A DNA stretch of 64,000 nt, taken from contig NC_015635.1 in the NCBI RefSeq assembly GCF_000270245.1, positions 3,534,001 to 3,598,000 of the forward strand, in the 5' to 3' direction. The stretch is from Microlunatus phosphovorus NM-1. GTDB lineage: Bacteria > Actinomycetota > Actinomycetes > Propionibacteriales > Propionibacteriaceae. Numbering within the stretch: position 1 is the first letter of the stretch; each line of letters starts with the position of its first letter. The notes under the pieces are model-generated. The model made no database searches. It was not told the origin of the DNA and saw only the letters and a list, made by a program, of their open reading frames with translations. The translations under genes and the position numbers were made by a program. Positions 1-9,012 of this stretch are shown one piece after another.

Positions 1-1491
1 GGTGTAGCGGATGGCGTGGTTGTAGGCGGTGGTGACGTAGCGGCCGTCCACCCTGCCGTGGTCGATGATCAGCCGGTTGCCGTAGCCCGCGTTGTAGTAC
101 TTCTCGACGACCTTGCCGCTGTACGGGGCGCGGATCGGGGTGCCGCAGCCGGCGCCGAAGTCGGTGCCGTCGTGCAGCTTCCAGTAGTGCAGGACCGGGT
201 GGAAACGCATTCCGTACGGCGAAGTGATCGGCGCATTGACCGGGTAGGAGAACCCGTGGCTGGCGCTCGAGGTCGAACCGCCCGAGCTGTGGGAGCTGGA
301 GGACGAATCGTCTCGTGACGACCTCGAGGACCGGTTGTCCCGGTTGGAGCTGCCGGAGCTCTCCTCCGCTGCCGACGCAGCCGCCGCGACCTTCTGTGCC
401 GCCCGTTGCTTGGCACGCTCCCGCCTGGCCTCGGCCGTGCGCCGCGCCCGCTCCGCCGCTGCGGCCTTGGCCGCCGCGACTCTGGCAGCCCGTTCAGCGG
501 CGGCCTTGCGCGCCGCCGCAGCCTTGGCTCGGGCGATCCGGGCGGAGATCCGCTGCTCCACGTTTGCCCGCTCCCGCGTCAGCTGGGCGTAGTCGCTCTT
601 GTCCCGGGCCACCTGGGCCGCCGCCTGCGACTCCGCAGCCTGGCGCTGGGACAGCAGCGAGGCAACCGAGGCCTGCTGCTGGGTGGCCTGCGCCTCCAGC
701 CGCCGCTTGACCACCAGATTGTCGGCCGCCCGCTTCCGGTCCGCCGCGATCTCCTTCTCGATTGCCGCCTGCTTGGCCTTCTCCGCATCCAGCTTGGCTT
801 GCAGGATCTCGGTCCGCTTGATCGTCGCCGCGCTGGTGTCGAACATGGTGGTCGACCACTGCAGACGCGTCTGCAGATCGGCGGTGCTGCTGCTCTCCAC
901 CAGGACGGCGATCGGCAACAGGTTGGTCTGCCGCTGGTACTGATCGCGGACGATCTGTCCGGCCAGCTTCTTCTCCGCATCCAGCTTCTTCTGGTTCGCG
1001 GCGACCGCCGCCTTGGCCTTCGCCAACCGCTTCTTGGCGAGCTTCAGCTTGGCCGCCATGGCGATGTCGAGACGCTCGGCTGCGCCCAACTCGACCCGGG
1101 TCTGAGCCAGTGCAGCCTGCGCCGCGGCCAGCTGGGATTCGGCCGCGCTGACCGCGTTGGCGGCAGCATTGAGGGCTTGGGAGGACTCGTTCAGATCGTG
1201 CTTCTTGGCCGCCTGCTGAGCCCGCACCTGATCGCGCCGATCGGTGAGGTCGTCCGCCTTGGCCGACGGCACCAGCAAGGTGAGCGCCAGCGTCGAGGCG
1301 ATACCGACGACCGCCACCAACCGCAGACTGTGCCGAGTGGCCCGGCGCAGCCGCGTTGTCAGGTCCGACCAGCGCACCAGCGCACGCCGGGCAGGCGTCG
1401 GTGTTCGGTCGATGGCGAAGCAGTCGTCATGCTCTGGTGCTTCGCTGCCCTCCGGAACGTCCAGGTGGACGTAGGGAAGATCCGGTGTCAC
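1..1491 (-). CDS. M23 family peptidoglycan endopeptidase with long coiled coil (3' end outside window)
   Basis: Likely a cell-wall hydrolase of the EnvC/MepM type that cuts peptidoglycan cross-links outside the membrane. The GTG start at 1491 directly follows an in-frame TGA. Residues about 65-85 form one hydrophobic export segment (LVAVVGIASTLALTLLVPSA). After it comes about 270 residues of Ala/Lys/Gln/Arg-rich coiled coil, then a Ser-rich linker, then the start of the LytM domain with the zinc-ligand motif HDGTDFG. The final HxH motif would lie beyond base 1. It sits just downstream of ftsE-ftsX on the same strand; FtsEX is known to activate coiled-coil hydrolases of this type, so it is the probable FtsX partner (inference). 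Only the C-terminal part of the catalytic domain is missing. Confidence 0.85.
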   Translation of the reverse strand, partial: MTPDLPYVHLDVPEGSEAPEHDDCFAIDRTPTPARRALVRWSDLTTRLRRATRHSLRLVAVVGIASTLALTLLVPSAKADDLTDRRDQVRAQQAAKKHDLNESSQALNAAANAVSAAESQLAAAQAALAQTRVELGAAERLDIAMAAKLKLAKKRLAKAKAAVAANQKKLDAEKKLAGQIVRDQYQRQTNLLPIAVLVESSSTADLQTRLQWSTTMFDTSAATIKRTEILQAKLDAEKAKQAAIEKEIAADRKRAADNLVVKRRLEAQATQQQASVASLLSQRQAAESQAAAQVARDKSDYAQLTRERANVEQRISARIARAKAAAARKAAAERAARVAAAKAAAAERARRTAEARRERAKQRAAQKVAAAASAAEESSGSSNRDNRSSRSSRDDSSSSSHSSGGSTSSASHGFSYPVNAPITSPYGMRFHPVLHYWKLHDGTDFGAGCGTPIRAPYSGKVVEKYYNAGYGNRLIIDHGRVDGRYVTTAYNHAIRYT

Positions 1492-1579
1492 AGCTCAATC
1501 CCCAATCGCGTGTCTTGGTCGACCCCGAACCCTCTGGTTCGAGACCCTCAAGGTGCAATTGAGGTTGAGATTTTCCTTA

Positions 1580-2494
1580 TTACACCCTGAGGTACTTACG
1601 AGTCGTTATCAGCGTCGGGATGATAGACAGCGCGAGGCCGACGACCGCAACCCCCAAGACGGCCAAAAGGGTCTCCTTCCACCCAATCCACGGTAAAGAC
1701 TGAATAGAGACTTCAGCTTTACGCATGATGACCAAGTAAACGCCTGTGACGAGAGTGGCGGATGCGAGCATCACGCCGATGAGCGCGGAGATGATGGCTT
1801 CAAAAAGGAAGGGCAACGTGATATAGAGGTTGCTCGCTCCGACCAGGCGCATGATGCCGATCTCTCGACGCCGCGCGAAGGCGGCCAACCGGATCGTGTT
1901 GCCGATCTGCAACGCCGCCGCGAGCAGCAGCAGCGCCGAGGCGACGATCGTCCCCCATTGCAACAGGTTCAGCCAGGAGAAGAACGGGTCGAGGTACTGC
2001 CGTAGGTCCTGGACCTTCTGCACACCCTTGAGGCCGGAGACCGCGCTCACCACCCCCTGGTACTCCTCCGGGTTCTTGAGCTTGACCCGGAACGACTCCT
2101 GCATCTCCTCGACGGTGAGCGAGTCCTGGATGGGGTTGCCCTCGTACGCCTTCTGGAACTCCGCCCAGGCCTCCTGCTTGCTCTCGAAATAGACCCCGCC
2201 CGGCGCTACCTCCGGGTTGGCCTCGAGCGTCTGGCGGACAGCGTCCTTCTCCACCTCGGTGGCGCCCTGGCCCGGTGTGCAGTTCTCACCGCCGACCTGC
2301 GGGGTGCAGAAGAAGATCGAGATCTCGATCTTGTCGTACCAGCGGCCCTTCATCAGGCCCACCTGCTGGTTGGCGAGCAGACCGGCACCGAACAGCGACA
2401 ACGACACCCACATGGTCATCACCACCGCCAAGGTCATGGTGAGGTTCTGCCGCAGTCCGGCGAAGGTCTCGGAGAAGATGTGGCGGAAACGCAT
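1580..2494 (-). CDS. ftsX: Cell division protein FtsX (permease-like subunit of FtsEX)
   Basis: This is the membrane subunit of the FtsEX complex, which transmits ATP hydrolysis in the cytoplasm to a cell-wall hydrolase outside. At 304 residues it has the usual length. There is one N-terminal membrane helix (about 20-42), a large external loop (about 50-180) typical of FtsX, and three C-terminal helices (about 182-205, 228-255, 270-295). The family signature FARRREIGIMRLVGAS is present. It follows ftsE after 56 bases and precedes the M23 hydrolase, forming a three-gene divisome operon. The external loop includes a CTPQVGGENCTPG stretch with two cysteines that could form a disulfide (inference). 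Confidence 0.95.
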   Translation of the reverse strand: MRFRHIFSETFAGLRQNLTMTLAVVMTMWVSLSLFGAGLLANQQVGLMKGRWYDKIEISIFFCTPQVGGENCTPGQGATEVEKDAVRQTLEANPEVAPGGVYFESKQEAWAEFQKAYEGNPIQDSLTVEEMQESFRVKLKNPEEYQGVVSAVSGLKGVQKVQDLRQYLDPFFSWLNLLQWGTIVASALLLLAAALQIGNTIRLAAFARRREIGIMRLVGASNLYITLPFLFEAIISALIGVMLASATLVTGVYLVIMRKAEVSIQSLPWIGWKETLLAVLGVAVVGLALSIIPTLITTRKYLRV

Positions 2495-2550
2495 GCTGGG
2501 TCCTGGGTCTCAGAGGTCGGAAAGATAGCCGGGGAAGGATCCGACGAAGG

Positions 2551-3237
2551 TCACTGGTAGCCGTACACGCCGCGGCTCTGGTCACGGACGACGAGCCCGT
2601 CCTCGAGCTCGATCACCCGCTTGCGCATCTGATCGACGATCGTCGAGTCGTGGGTCGCCATCAACACCGTCGTCTCGGCTCGGTTGATCCGGTCGAGCAG
2701 CTTCATGATCCCAACGCTGGTCGCAGGATCGAGGTTCCCGGTGGGCTCGTCGGCGATCAGGATCTTGGGCCGGTTGACGAACGCCCGGGCGATCGCGACC
2801 CGCTGCTGTTCGCCGCCGCTCAGCTCGTCCGGAAGCCGGCCGCCCTTGCCCTCCAGGCCCACCAACTCCAACACCTCGGGCACCACCCGCTTGATGGTGG
2901 ACGACGGCTTGCCGATCACCTGCAGCGCGAAGGCCACGTTCTCGGCGACCGTCTTGTTCGGCAGCAGCCGAAAGTCCTGGAAGACGGTGCCGATCTGCCG
3001 GCGCAAGGCAGGGATCTTCCAGCTGTGCAGCTTGTTGAGTTCCCGGCCGGCGACGATCACCTTGCCCTTGCTCGGCCGCTGCTCGCGCAGGATCAGCCGC
3101 AGGAAGGTCGACTTGCCCGATCCGGATGGACCGACGAGGAAGACGAACTCCCCCTTCTCGATGTCGACCGACACCTGCGAAAGGGCAGCACGACGCTGTC
3201 GGTCGTAGGTCTTGCTCACATTGTCGAAACGAATCAC
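2551..3237 (-). CDS. ftsE: Cell division ATP-binding protein FtsE
   Basis: Cytoplasmic ATPase of the FtsEX complex, 228 residues. All ABC motifs are visible: Walker [11 protein letters not shown]-loop VFQDFRLL, signature [14 protein letters not shown], Walker B ILIADEPT and H-loop MATHD. The N-terminus [12 protein letters not shown] is the usual FtsE start and the ATG at 3237 is well placed. It is the first gene of the ftsE-ftsX-M23 operon. About 110 bases separate it from the small DUF1059 gene upstream, which probably has its own transcript. Confidence 0.96.
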   Translation of the reverse strand: MIRFDNVSKTYDRQRRAALSQVSVDIEKGEFVFLVGPSGSGKSTFLRLILREQRPSKGKVIVAGRELNKLHSWKIPALRRQIGTVFQDFRLLPNKTVAENVAFALQVIGKPSSTIKRVVPEVLELVGLEGKGGRLPDELSGGEQQRVAIARAFVNRPKILIADEPTGNLDPATSVGIMKLLDRINRAETTVLMATHDSTIVDQMRKRVIELEDGLVVRDQSRGVYGYQ

Positions 3238-3345
3238 GTCATGCCTCGGCCGGGTAGACGACAGGAGCCGGGCACTGAACCCGGCAATAGGCCATCGTCG
3301 AGTGTAGGTCAGGCAGCCGTGATCCCCGGGATTTGCGAATCCGAC

Positions 3346-3510
3346 TCAGTCGGGGACGAGTTCGATCCACCCGCGTACGTCGTCGGCGGTCTCGACCGCC
3401 GCCAGGTCGGGATGGTCCTCGGCAACGTGCGCCAGGATGAGCGCGATCACCTCGTGATCGGTCGCACCCCGGGCCGTGAACCCGCACTCACACCGCACTT
3501 GTCGGATCAT
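3346..3510 (-). CDS. Small DUF1059-like protein
   Basis: A 54-residue cytoplasmic protein, MIRQVRCECGF to ELVPD, carrying the CxCGFxARG start and the helix with LILAHVAEDHPD that mark the DUF1059 family of short proteins (CGF...H...H, possibly metal binding). GAGAGG lies upstream of the ATG at 3510. The function of the family is unknown. It is transcribed away from the SARP gene, which starts about 115 bases further right, so the two may share a divergent promoter region. Confidence 0.65.
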   Translation of the reverse strand: MIRQVRCECGFTARGATDHEVIALILAHVAEDHPDLAAVETADDVRGWIELVPD

Positions 3511-3624
3511 GGGCGGAGCCTCTCGGGATGTTCTCTCCGTCTCCATGTGTTCCGGTCTAGCACTTTCCAGCCGGTCACGACAGCTGTCCGACCGGAGGTC
3601 GTCACCCGAGATCGAGGTGGCAGA

Positions 3625-4374
3625 GTGCATGACATGGTCGGCGTCCAGGTGCAGCTGTGCGGGACGTTCGTGGTCGAGCTCGACGGACACAGCGTCGGTC
3701 AGGACTTTCCGAGTCGGCAGGCCCGCATGCTGTTCGCCTATCTCGTCTTGCATCGGGATCACCCGGTGCCCCGGGACGTGCTGATCGACGCTCTCTGGGG
3801 CGATTCCCCGCCGCCGGCGGCAGCCGGCGCCCTGACGGTGCTGATCTCCAAGCTGCGTACGGCGGTCGGCGCCGAGCTGATCCGCGGCCGAACCGAACTC
3901 GCGGTCGTGCTGCCCGAACCGGCTTACGTCGACGTCGAACACGCGCTGGCGGCCTTGCACACAGCAGAGTCAGCAGTGGCCGCCCAGCAGTGGAACCGCG
4001 CCTGGTATCCCGCGCTGGCCGCCCTCTTCGTCGCCCGTCGGACGATGCTGCCCGAGGCGAGTTCTGAGTGGCTCGACGGCTGGCGTCGGCGGCTCGCCGA
4101 TGTGCGGCTGCGGGCACTGGAGTGCTACGCCAACGCCTGCCTGGGGATCGGCGGCGCCGAGCTGCCGGCGGCCGCGCGTTCGGCTCAGGAGCTGGTCGAG
4201 CTGGCGCCGCTGCGCGAGACTGGCCACCTGCTGCTGATGCGGGCGCTTGCTGCCGGCGGGAATTCCGCCGAGGCACTGGCCGCGTACGAGCGGCTCCGGG
4301 TGCTGCTCCGCGACGAGCTCGGCACGCTACCCACACCGACGATCCAGGCGTATCACCGCGAGTTGCTGGCCTGA
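3625..4374 (+). CDS. SARP-type (AfsR/DnrI) transcriptional regulator
   Basis: A stand-alone activator of about 249 residues. Residues 1-90 form the OmpR-like winged helix (FPSRQARMLFAYLVLHRDHP, then LIDALWGDSPP and LISKLRTAVG), and residues 95-245 form the bacterial transcriptional activator (BTAD) helical repeat ending in TPTIQAYHRELLA. SARPs bind direct repeats near the -35 region and switch on antibiotic or other accessory clusters. The start is either GTG 3625, just behind GAGGTGG, or ATG 3634. The next genes on the same strand are a methyltransferase and an SDR, the probable targets. A longer reading frame extends leftward but lacks the domain match there. Confidence 0.85.
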   Translation: MHDMVGVQVQLCGTFVVELDGHSVGQDFPSRQARMLFAYLVLHRDHPVPRDVLIDALWGDSPPPAAAGALTVLISKLRTAVGAELIRGRTELAVVLPEPAYVDVEHALAALHTAESAVAAQQWNRAWYPALAALFVARRTMLPEASSEWLDGWRRRLADVRLRALECYANACLGIGGAELPAAARSAQELVELAPLRETGHLLLMRALAAGGNSAEALAAYERLRVLLRDELGTLPTPTIQAYHRELLA

Positions 4375-4492
4375 CGCGCCGGGCATCGGGCTCGCCAAGG
4401 TCCAGCCAACCTCTGACCAGGGTCCGCTGATCAGGCTGATTGCGTTCCCTGGGTCGAGCAGCGGGCTCGCCCACGTCCTGAGGAGTAACCCA

Positions 4493-5557
4493 ATGAGCAC
4501 CGACACCGTCGACGATGCTGAGCTGAACCAGATCCTCGGCCGCTTCGTCACCGACCTGGGCGCCACCGCGGCCGCCGGCAATATCGTGATCGGCGACCGC
4601 CTCGGTCTGTATCGCGCGCCGGCTGAGGCCGGCCCGCTGACCGCCGCCGAGCTCGCCGACTACACCGGCACCGTCGAGCGCTACGTCCGCGAGTGGTTGC
4701 GTGGCCAGGCCGCAGGGCAACTCGTGAGCTATCGACCCGACACCGACCAATACTCGATGACACCAGCTCAGGCACTCGCCTTCGCCGATCCCAACGGACT
4801 CGTGCTGCCCGGCGCGTTCCAGCTGGCGCTCGGCTGTTTCGACGACCGGTCGGCGATCATCGAGCGCTTCCGCTCCGGCGAGGGATTCGCCTGGGGCGAC
4901 CACGGTGCCGACGTCTCCGTCGGCTGCGAACGCTTCTTCCGTCCCGGGTATGTCGCGAACCTGGTCAGCACCTGGCTGCCTGCAGTCGATGGAGTGACCG
5001 AACGACTGCAGCAAGGCATCGCCGTTGCCGATGTGGGCTGTGGGCTGGGCTCATCCACCCGGATCCTGGCCGAGACCTACCCGGTCTCCACCGTGATCGG
5101 GTACGACAACGATCCCGCCTCCATCGTCCTGGCCGACAAGCTGACCGCAGAGGCCGGGCTCAGCGACCGGGTCGAGTTCTCGATCGCCTCCGCCGCCGAC
5201 TTCCCGGGCCGCGGCCTCGGGCTGGTGACGACCTTCGATTGCCTGCACGACATGGGCGATCCGCTCGCCGCGGCCCGGCACATCCGCCACGCACTCAGCG
5301 ACGACGGAGTGTGGCTGATCGTCGAGCCGTACGCCGGTGACACGGTCTCCGACAACCTGAACCCGGTCGGCCGGCTGTACTACTCGTTTTCGACCTTCCT
5401 CTGCGTGCCGCACGCGATCGCCGAGGGCGCCGCCGACGCGCTGGGCAACCAGGCCGGCGAACGGCCGATCGCGGACCTGATCGAGCAGGCCGGCTTCGCC
5501 GGCTTCCGCCGGGTAACCGAGACGCCGTTCAATATCGTCTACGAGGCCCGGCCATGA
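4493..5557 (+). CDS. SAM-dependent class I methyltransferase with N-terminal winged helix (Rv2258c-like)
   Basis: A 354-residue protein with a helical/winged-helix N-terminus (about 1-95) of the kind seen in Rv2258c-like and small-molecule O-methyltransferases, then a Rossmann-fold methyltransferase. SAM motif I is VADVGCGLGSSTR (about 178-190), followed by the acidic loop GYDNDPAS and the DCLHDMGDPLAAARH region. AGGAG precedes the ATG at 4493. It overlaps the SDR gene by four bases (ATGA), so the two are translationally coupled. The substrate cannot be read from the sequence; with SARP, SDR and FAD genes nearby, a tailoring role in a secondary metabolite is the likeliest reading. Confidence 0.8.
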   Translation: MSTDTVDDAELNQILGRFVTDLGATAAAGNIVIGDRLGLYRAPAEAGPLTAAELADYTGTVERYVREWLRGQAAGQLVSYRPDTDQYSMTPAQALAFADPNGLVLPGAFQLALGCFDDRSAIIERFRSGEGFAWGDHGADVSVGCERFFRPGYVANLVSTWLPAVDGVTERLQQGIAVADVGCGLGSSTRILAETYPVSTVIGYDNDPASIVLADKLTAEAGLSDRVEFSIASAADFPGRGLGLVTTFDCLHDMGDPLAAARHIRHALSDDGVWLIVEPYAGDTVSDNLNPVGRLYYSFSTFLCVPHAIAEGAADALGNQAGERPIADLIEQAGFAGFRRVTETPFNIVYEARP

Positions 5558-6318
5558 TCGCCGATCCGATCGGCAAGTTCACACTGACGAACCGCCGGGC
5601 GCTGGTCACCGGCGCATCGTCCGGCCTGGGCGCCCGGATCGCGGCGACATTGAGCGCGGCGGGCGCCGAGCTCGTCCTCACCGGTCGCATACAACAGCGG
5701 CTGCAGGAGGTGGCCGCCGGGCTGTCCGGTCCCGCCACCATCGTGCCCGGCGATCTACACCACCCCGGTTTTCGAGTGTCATTGATCGATCAGATCCGAG
5801 CCCGGCACGAAGACCTCCACATCCTGGTCAACTGCGCTGGCACCTGCGACAACGGCCCACTGGAGTCACAGGCACTGTCCGACGTCACCGACATCATCGA
5901 CCTCGATCTCGTGGTCGCGATCGACCTGTGCCGACTGGCAGCACCACTGCTGGTCGGCCGGCCAGGCGCCTCGGTGATCAACATCGCCTCGATCTTCGGC
6001 CAGATCAGCTCTGGTGGCGGGATGGCGGGCTACCACGCGGCCAAGGGCGGGCTGATCACCTTCACCCGGCATCTCGCCGAGCAGTGGGGCGAGCGCGGGG
6101 TGCGGGTGAACGCGATTGCCCCGGGGTTCTTTCCCACGCCGCTGACCGGCGAGTTGGCCGACCCCGATCAGCGTCGGCGGATCGTGGCTCGGACGCTGCT
6201 GAAGCGCACACCCACCCTCGACGAACTGGAGGGACCCGTGCTGTTCCTGGCTTCCGACGCCGCGAGCTATGTCACCGGGCACATACTCACCGTCGACGGT
6301 GGTTGGACGGCATGCTGA
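5554..6318 (+). CDS. Short-chain dehydrogenase/reductase (classical SDR)
   Basis: A 254-residue NAD(P)-dependent oxidoreductase. The cofactor motif is TGASSGLG (about 19-26), NCAG follows, the catalytic region has NIASIFGQISSGGG, and the active-site pair is in YHAAKGG. The C-terminal ASDAASYVTGHILTVDGG is typical of FabG-like members. Its start overlaps the stop of the methyltransferase gene. The stop is directly followed by the converging LuxR-type regulator. The substrate is unknown; a polar ketone or sugar-like alcohol in the same pathway as the methyltransferase is inference. Confidence 0.88.
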   Translation: MIADPIGKFTLTNRRALVTGASSGLGARIAATLSAAGAELVLTGRIQQRLQEVAAGLSGPATIVPGDLHHPGFRVSLIDQIRARHEDLHILVNCAGTCDNGPLESQALSDVTDIIDLDLVVAIDLCRLAAPLLVGRPGASVINIASIFGQISSGGGMAGYHAAKGGLITFTRHLAEQWGERGVRVNAIAPGFFPTPLTGELADPDQRRRIVARTLLKRTPTLDELEGPVLFLASDAASYVTGHILTVDGGWTAC

Positions 6319-6319
6319 A

Positions 6320-7978
6320 TCACCGGGTCGGGTGGGACGGGACGAGATCATGCTGATAGGCGTACGCCGTCGCCGCGGCCCGGGAGCTGACGTGCAGCTT
6401 GACGAAGATGTTGCTCAGGTGACGGGCGACGGTCTTCTCGCTGAGGAACAGCTCGGACGCGATCGCCCGATTGGTCATTCCGGTCGCGACGAGCCGAAGC
6501 ACCTCCACCTCGCGACCGGTCAGCGGTCCCGCCGGGGCGGCTCGCGCCGATAGCCGGCGGACTCGCTCGAGGTCCGGCATCGCTCCCAGGCGATCGAACA
6601 CCCACCCCGCCGCCTCGAGCTCCATCTCGGCCGAGGCACGATCCCCGAGGATTCGGTGGGCTTCAGCCATCAGAACCCGCACTCGGGCGGACTCGTACGG
6701 CGCATCCAACTCCCGCCATGCTGCCCAGGCTCCGCGCAGTGTGCGGAGTCCGGCGGAGCCGTCGCGCTCGGCCAGGGAGCAGGCGCCCGCGGCCTGTGCC
6801 CCCATGGCCACGAGCCAGGGAGCCGAAGACGCCCGAGCGGCACTCACCAGCTCGGTCGCGGCCTCTCTGGCAGCGTCGAGTCGGCCGACCTCGAGCATGA
6901 TCTCGACATAACCCGGCAGGAGGCGGCAGCGATCGAGGTCGTTGGCGGCCTGGTCGAGCGCCGTGCGGACGGCTGTGGCGGCATCGTCAGCGCGGCCCTG
7001 CCTCAGCCAGAGCAGGGCCAAGCCGGGTTGTGGATCGGCGATCCAGCGGCTGGCCTCGAGAAAGCAGCACTCTGCCTGCTCGTACTCGCCACGCAGCCGG
7101 TGCAGCTCGCCCAGCCGATAGCTGGCCTCGCCCGCCGCCGGATGTCCGCTCAACAGCGAACAGGCAGTCTCGGCCTCACCGACGGCATCGGCCCAGTCAC
7201 CGCCAAGCTGCATCAGGTGCGCCCGGTGCACCAAGCAGGAGCCGCGGAACGCGACCAGGCCGGGCTGATCATCGCACCACCGGTCGAGCGCGACGGTCCA
7301 CTGCCGCGCCCGGTGCAGGTCGAAGGCAGCTTCACACGCCTCGATCACCGCGCAGTAGACGATGCCACCTGCCTCGGGTGTCACCACCTTGGTGGTGACC
7401 GCCAGCATCGCCTCGTCGAGCTTCGTCATCGCCTCACGGACCCGGCCGAGCGAGGCCAATGCCTCGCCCTGGCCGAGTTGGCCGATCGCGATCAGGTCCG
7501 GTTCGGCGAATCGTCGACCGAGCTCGGTGATCTCGGTATGCGTCTGGAGCGCAGACCGCGGCTGGCCGCCGGCGAGCTCGCTGAGCGCGCTGATGATCAT
7601 CAGGAAGCCACGCTCGGGAAGCGGTTCGGAGCCGACCTCCCGCAGCAGCCTGTCGGCCCGCGCCGACCACGCGCGACAGGGAACATCCTGTCCCCGAAGC
7701 AGGAGTTGCAGGCTCAGCCAGGCCGCGCGGCGAGCTGCCGGTCGTGGCTGTCCGATCCGCAACCACGCCTCGTAGCAACGAGCGGCGTAGTCGTCGGCAG
7801 CGGCGTCGCGACCGGTCAGCCGGGCAACGACCGCAAGCAGGTCGAGATCGGCGGCCTCCAGCGGCGAGATCTCATCCGCGCGACTCAGGCAGGCGAAGGC
7901 GTCGGACCAGACCCGGCGGCGGTAGGCGGCCCGCCCTTGCTCGCGCAGCTCCGTGCTGCCGACTGTCGCATCAGCCAT
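6320..7978 (-). CDS. LuxR-family transcriptional regulator with TPR-like helical N-terminal region
   Basis: About 552 residues from the ATG at 7978 (GAGAGGGAG just upstream). The first 480 residues are Ala-rich helical repeats with TPR-like spacing, and no nucleotide-binding loop is visible. The last 65 residues are a LuxR helix-turn-helix: LTGREVEVLRLVATGMTNRA, then SELFLSEKTVARHLSNIF. It is convergent with the SDR gene and divergent from the hydrolase gene at 8125, with 146 bases between the start codons. It is a reasonable candidate to control the hydrolase/FAD pair. The ligand or partner is not evident. Confidence 0.85.
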   Translation of the reverse strand: MADATVGSTELREQGRAAYRRRVWSDAFACLSRADEISPLEAADLDLLAVVARLTGRDAAADDYAARCYEAWLRIGQPRPAARRAAWLSLQLLLRGQDVPCRAWSARADRLLREVGSEPLPERGFLMIISALSELAGGQPRSALQTHTEITELGRRFAEPDLIAIGQLGQGEALASLGRVREAMTKLDEAMLAVTTKVVTPEAGGIVYCAVIEACEAAFDLHRARQWTVALDRWCDDQPGLVAFRGSCLVHRAHLMQLGGDWADAVGEAETACSLLSGHPAAGEASYRLGELHRLRGEYEQAECCFLEASRWIADPQPGLALLWLRQGRADDAATAVRTALDQAANDLDRCRLLPGYVEIMLEVGRLDAAREAATELVSAARASSAPWLVAMGAQAAGACSLAERDGSAGLRTLRGAWAAWRELDAPYESARVRVLMAEAHRILGDRASAEMELEAAGWVFDRLGAMPDLERVRRLSARAAPAGPLTGREVEVLRLVATGMTNRAIASELFLSEKTVARHLSNIFVKLHVSSRAAATAYAYQHDLVPSHPTR

Positions 7979-8124
7979 CTCCCTCTCACTGTCCCACGGC
8001 CCGACGCTGTCAAGGCCGCCCCGGACGTGGGCAGAATCATCCAACTTCGCAGGCTGCGACTTTCTGCGGAAGTCCGCGCAAGCGAGCCGCGCCTAGCCTC
8101 ATCGCAACCCGAGAGGAGATCGCG

Positions 8125-9012
8125 ATGAGTGTCACCACATCCGGTGCCGAGCCGGTGCGGACCAGCCTGCTCGCCGGCCTGCCCGTGCAGGAGCGGGCCG
8201 TCGGCGCGGCCGGCATCGACACGGCCGTGCTGAGCGGCGGAGACGGCCCGCCCATGGTGCTGCTGCACGGTCCAGGCGAGTTTGCCGGCATCTGGTCGCC
8301 GGTGCTGAACGAGCTGGTGCACAGCTATCTGGTAATCGCACCTGACCTACCCGGTCACGGCGCCTCTGCTGCCCCCACCGCCGGCATGACCCGCGGCTGG
8401 GTCAACCGCTGGCTCGATGAGCTCATCTCAGCCACCTGCGCCGAGCCGCCCGTGCTGGTCGGTCGCGTGGTCGGTGGAGCGATCGGGGCCGCCTACGCAG
8501 CCGCTCATCCCGACCGGCTGAGCCAGCTCGTCCTCGTCGACACGATCGGCCTCGAGACCTTCGACCCCGAGCCGCGATTCGGCCTGGCGATGCACCGCTT
8601 CCTGGCCAATCCGTCGATGGCCACCTACGAGCGATTCATGGACTTCTGTGCCTTCGACCTCGATACCGCCAAGAGCCGGCTCGGCCATCGCTGGAGCTCG
8701 TACGCCAAGTACGCCGTGGACCGTGCCGAGGACCCGGGCGTCCAGTCCGCCATCGGAGGCATGATCGGGCTGTACGCACCACCGATGGCGCCCGACCTGT
8801 TGGCCACGATCACCGTGCCGACGAGCATGATCTGGGGACGCGAGGACGCAGCCACCACACTGGCGGTCGCCGAGCGGGCGTCCGCCAGGTATGGATGGCC
8901 GCTGCACGTGATCGACGGAGCCGGAGACGATCCGGCCCTCGATCGACCGGCAGAGTTCATCGGCACGCTGCTCGAGGCCATCGGCCGGGGTGACGGTCAT
9001 GACGGACACTGA
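8125..9012 (+). CDS. Alpha/beta-hydrolase fold protein lacking catalytic Ser and His (probable pseudoenzyme)
   Basis: 295 residues with GAGAGGAG before the ATG. The fold is clear: oxyanion loop VLLHGPGEFAGIW, strand IAPDLPGHG, nucleophile-elbow region VLVGRVVGGAIGAAYAAAHP, acid region MIWGRED and a C-terminal cap. At the elbow, where families read GHSMGG, this protein has G-R-V-V-G-G, so residue 115 is Val instead of Ser. At the histidine position (usually GAGH) it reads GAGDDP. The Asp of GRED remains. It is thus unlikely to be a normal esterase. It may bind or shape a polyketide-like substrate, as some cluster-encoded hydrolase-fold proteins do. It overlaps the FAD gene by 23 bases. Confidence 0.82.
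   Translation: MSVTTSGAEPVRTSLLAGLPVQERAVGAAGIDTAVLSGGDGPPMVLLHGPGEFAGIWSPVLNELVHSYLVIAPDLPGHGASAAPTAGMTRGWVNRWLDELISATCAEPPVLVGRVVGGAIGAAYAAAHPDRLSQLVLVDTIGLETFDPEPRFGLAMHRFLANPSMATYERFMDFCAFDLDTAKSRLGHRWSSYAKYAVDRAEDPGVQSAIGGMIGLYAPPMAPDLLATITVPTSMIWGREDAATTLAVAERASARYGWPLHVIDGAGDDPALDRPAEFIGTLLEAIGRGDGHDGH

Noticed and set aside
406-1590. Plus-strand open frame of 394 codons
   Set aside because: Opposite the M23 hydrolase coiled coil; Leu/Arg/Gly-rich shadow without motifs.
3238-3345. Further small gene between ftsE and the DUF1059 gene
   Set aside because: The frames there lack a ribosome site and domain match; the short gap looks like a promoter region.
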